Shown here in pieces: positions 13,605 through 13,733 of a stretch of DNA of 13,733 nt. The stretch comes from Tardiphaga sp. (lineage in GTDB: Bacteria > Pseudomonadota > Alphaproteobacteria > Rhizobiales > Xanthobacteraceae): positions 1 to 13,733 of the forward strand of contig JAQGJF010000734.1 of NCBI GenBank assembly GCA_028290765.1, written 5' to 3'. The stretch's first letter is position 1; each line of letters opens with the position of its first letter. A program made the translations under genes and the position numbers. The notes beneath the pieces were generated by a model. It ran no database searches, was not told the DNA's origin, and saw only the letters and a list, made by a program, of their open reading frames with translations.

Positions 13605-13733
13605 TGGAATCTCCAAAGTCTACAACCGAGATCGATTCTTACGATCCTCGAAAGCGGTTGGCACCATTCTCCCAATTCATCACGAGTCTCGATGCATTCG
13701 ATGCGGCTAAGCAGCGAGGTATCCACCATCGAT
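13605..13733 (-). other. Upstream end of the aromatic operon, possibly the 3' end of another gene
   Basis: No clear -35/-10 pair was found upstream of the dioxygenase gene in this short stretch. On the minus strand one frame is open from the window edge and ends in a TGA at 13601-13603 that overlaps the dioxygenase start as ATGA, the coupling style seen elsewhere here. Its last residues read RIVRIDLGCRLWRFQ. Another frame is also open from the edge and stops at about 13644. Neither has a recognisable motif, so whether the operon continues upstream is undecided. Confidence 0.4.

Noticed and set aside
1..13733. CRISPR arrays, tRNA or rRNA genes, transposases, phage genes
   Set aside because: None seen on either strand: no regularly spaced direct repeats, no tRNA-like cloverleaf noticed, and no recombinase or transposase motifs among the translated frames.

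Overview
The window looks like a chromosomal segment of a GC-rich alphaproteobacterium, most likely Bradyrhizobium or a close relative in the Nitrobacteraceae. This rests on the L28 sequence, the coding style, and at least two intergenic repeats with GTCATTCCGGG/CCCGGAATGAC ends that I associate with that group. The genus assignment comes from recognition, not from a search.

Layout. (1) 36-344 (+) is the housekeeping gene rpmB (ribosomal protein L28) with a clear Rho-independent terminator. (2) 536-2772 (-) holds a PhyH-type Fe(II)/2-oxoglutarate dioxygenase related to ectoine hydroxylase, followed by a COG4091-type NAD(P)-dependent oxidoreductase with a C-terminal SAF-like domain. A palindromic repeat fills the gap between them. 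(3) 2773-3261 is a roughly 490-bp control region. It contains two divergent candidate promoters, each with a near-identical ATTC-W-GAAT-centred palindrome at its start site. (4) 3262-7840 (+) is a complete branched-chain-amino-acid-type (HAAT) ABC importer: periplasmic binding protein, two permeases and two ATPases. It has translational overlaps and a hairpin after the binding-protein gene. (5) 7988-13604 (-) is a convergent six-gene operon for aromatic-acid breakdown. In transcription order it encodes a BphC-type (type I, VOC-fold) extradiol dioxygenase, a Gfo/Idh/MocA dehydrogenase resembling phthalate-dihydrodiol dehydrogenase, a phthalate-dioxygenase-type reductase, 4-oxalomesaconate hydratase (LigJ), an RraA-fold 4-carboxy-4-hydroxy-2-oxoadipate aldolase (LigK type) and a RidA-family protein.

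How the genes may work together. The importer probably brings in an aromatic or related carboxylate. The reductase would feed electrons to a ring hydroxylase or O-demethylase, and the Gfo/Idh/MocA enzyme would re-aromatise a dihydrodiol or oxidise a ring-cleavage semialdehyde. The extradiol enzyme would open the ring, and LigJ and LigK would turn 4-oxalomesaconate into pyruvate and oxaloacetate. The cluster is unusual for what is absent from the window: no LigAB-type (type II) protocatechuate or gallate dioxygenase, no pyrone hydrolase LigI, no terminal oxygenase subunit for the reductase, and no regulator. The pairing of a BphC-type dioxygenase, carrying an extra C-terminal tail, with LigJ and LigK is the most interesting point. 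It suggests either a variant lower pathway or a substrate that is not plain protocatechuate.
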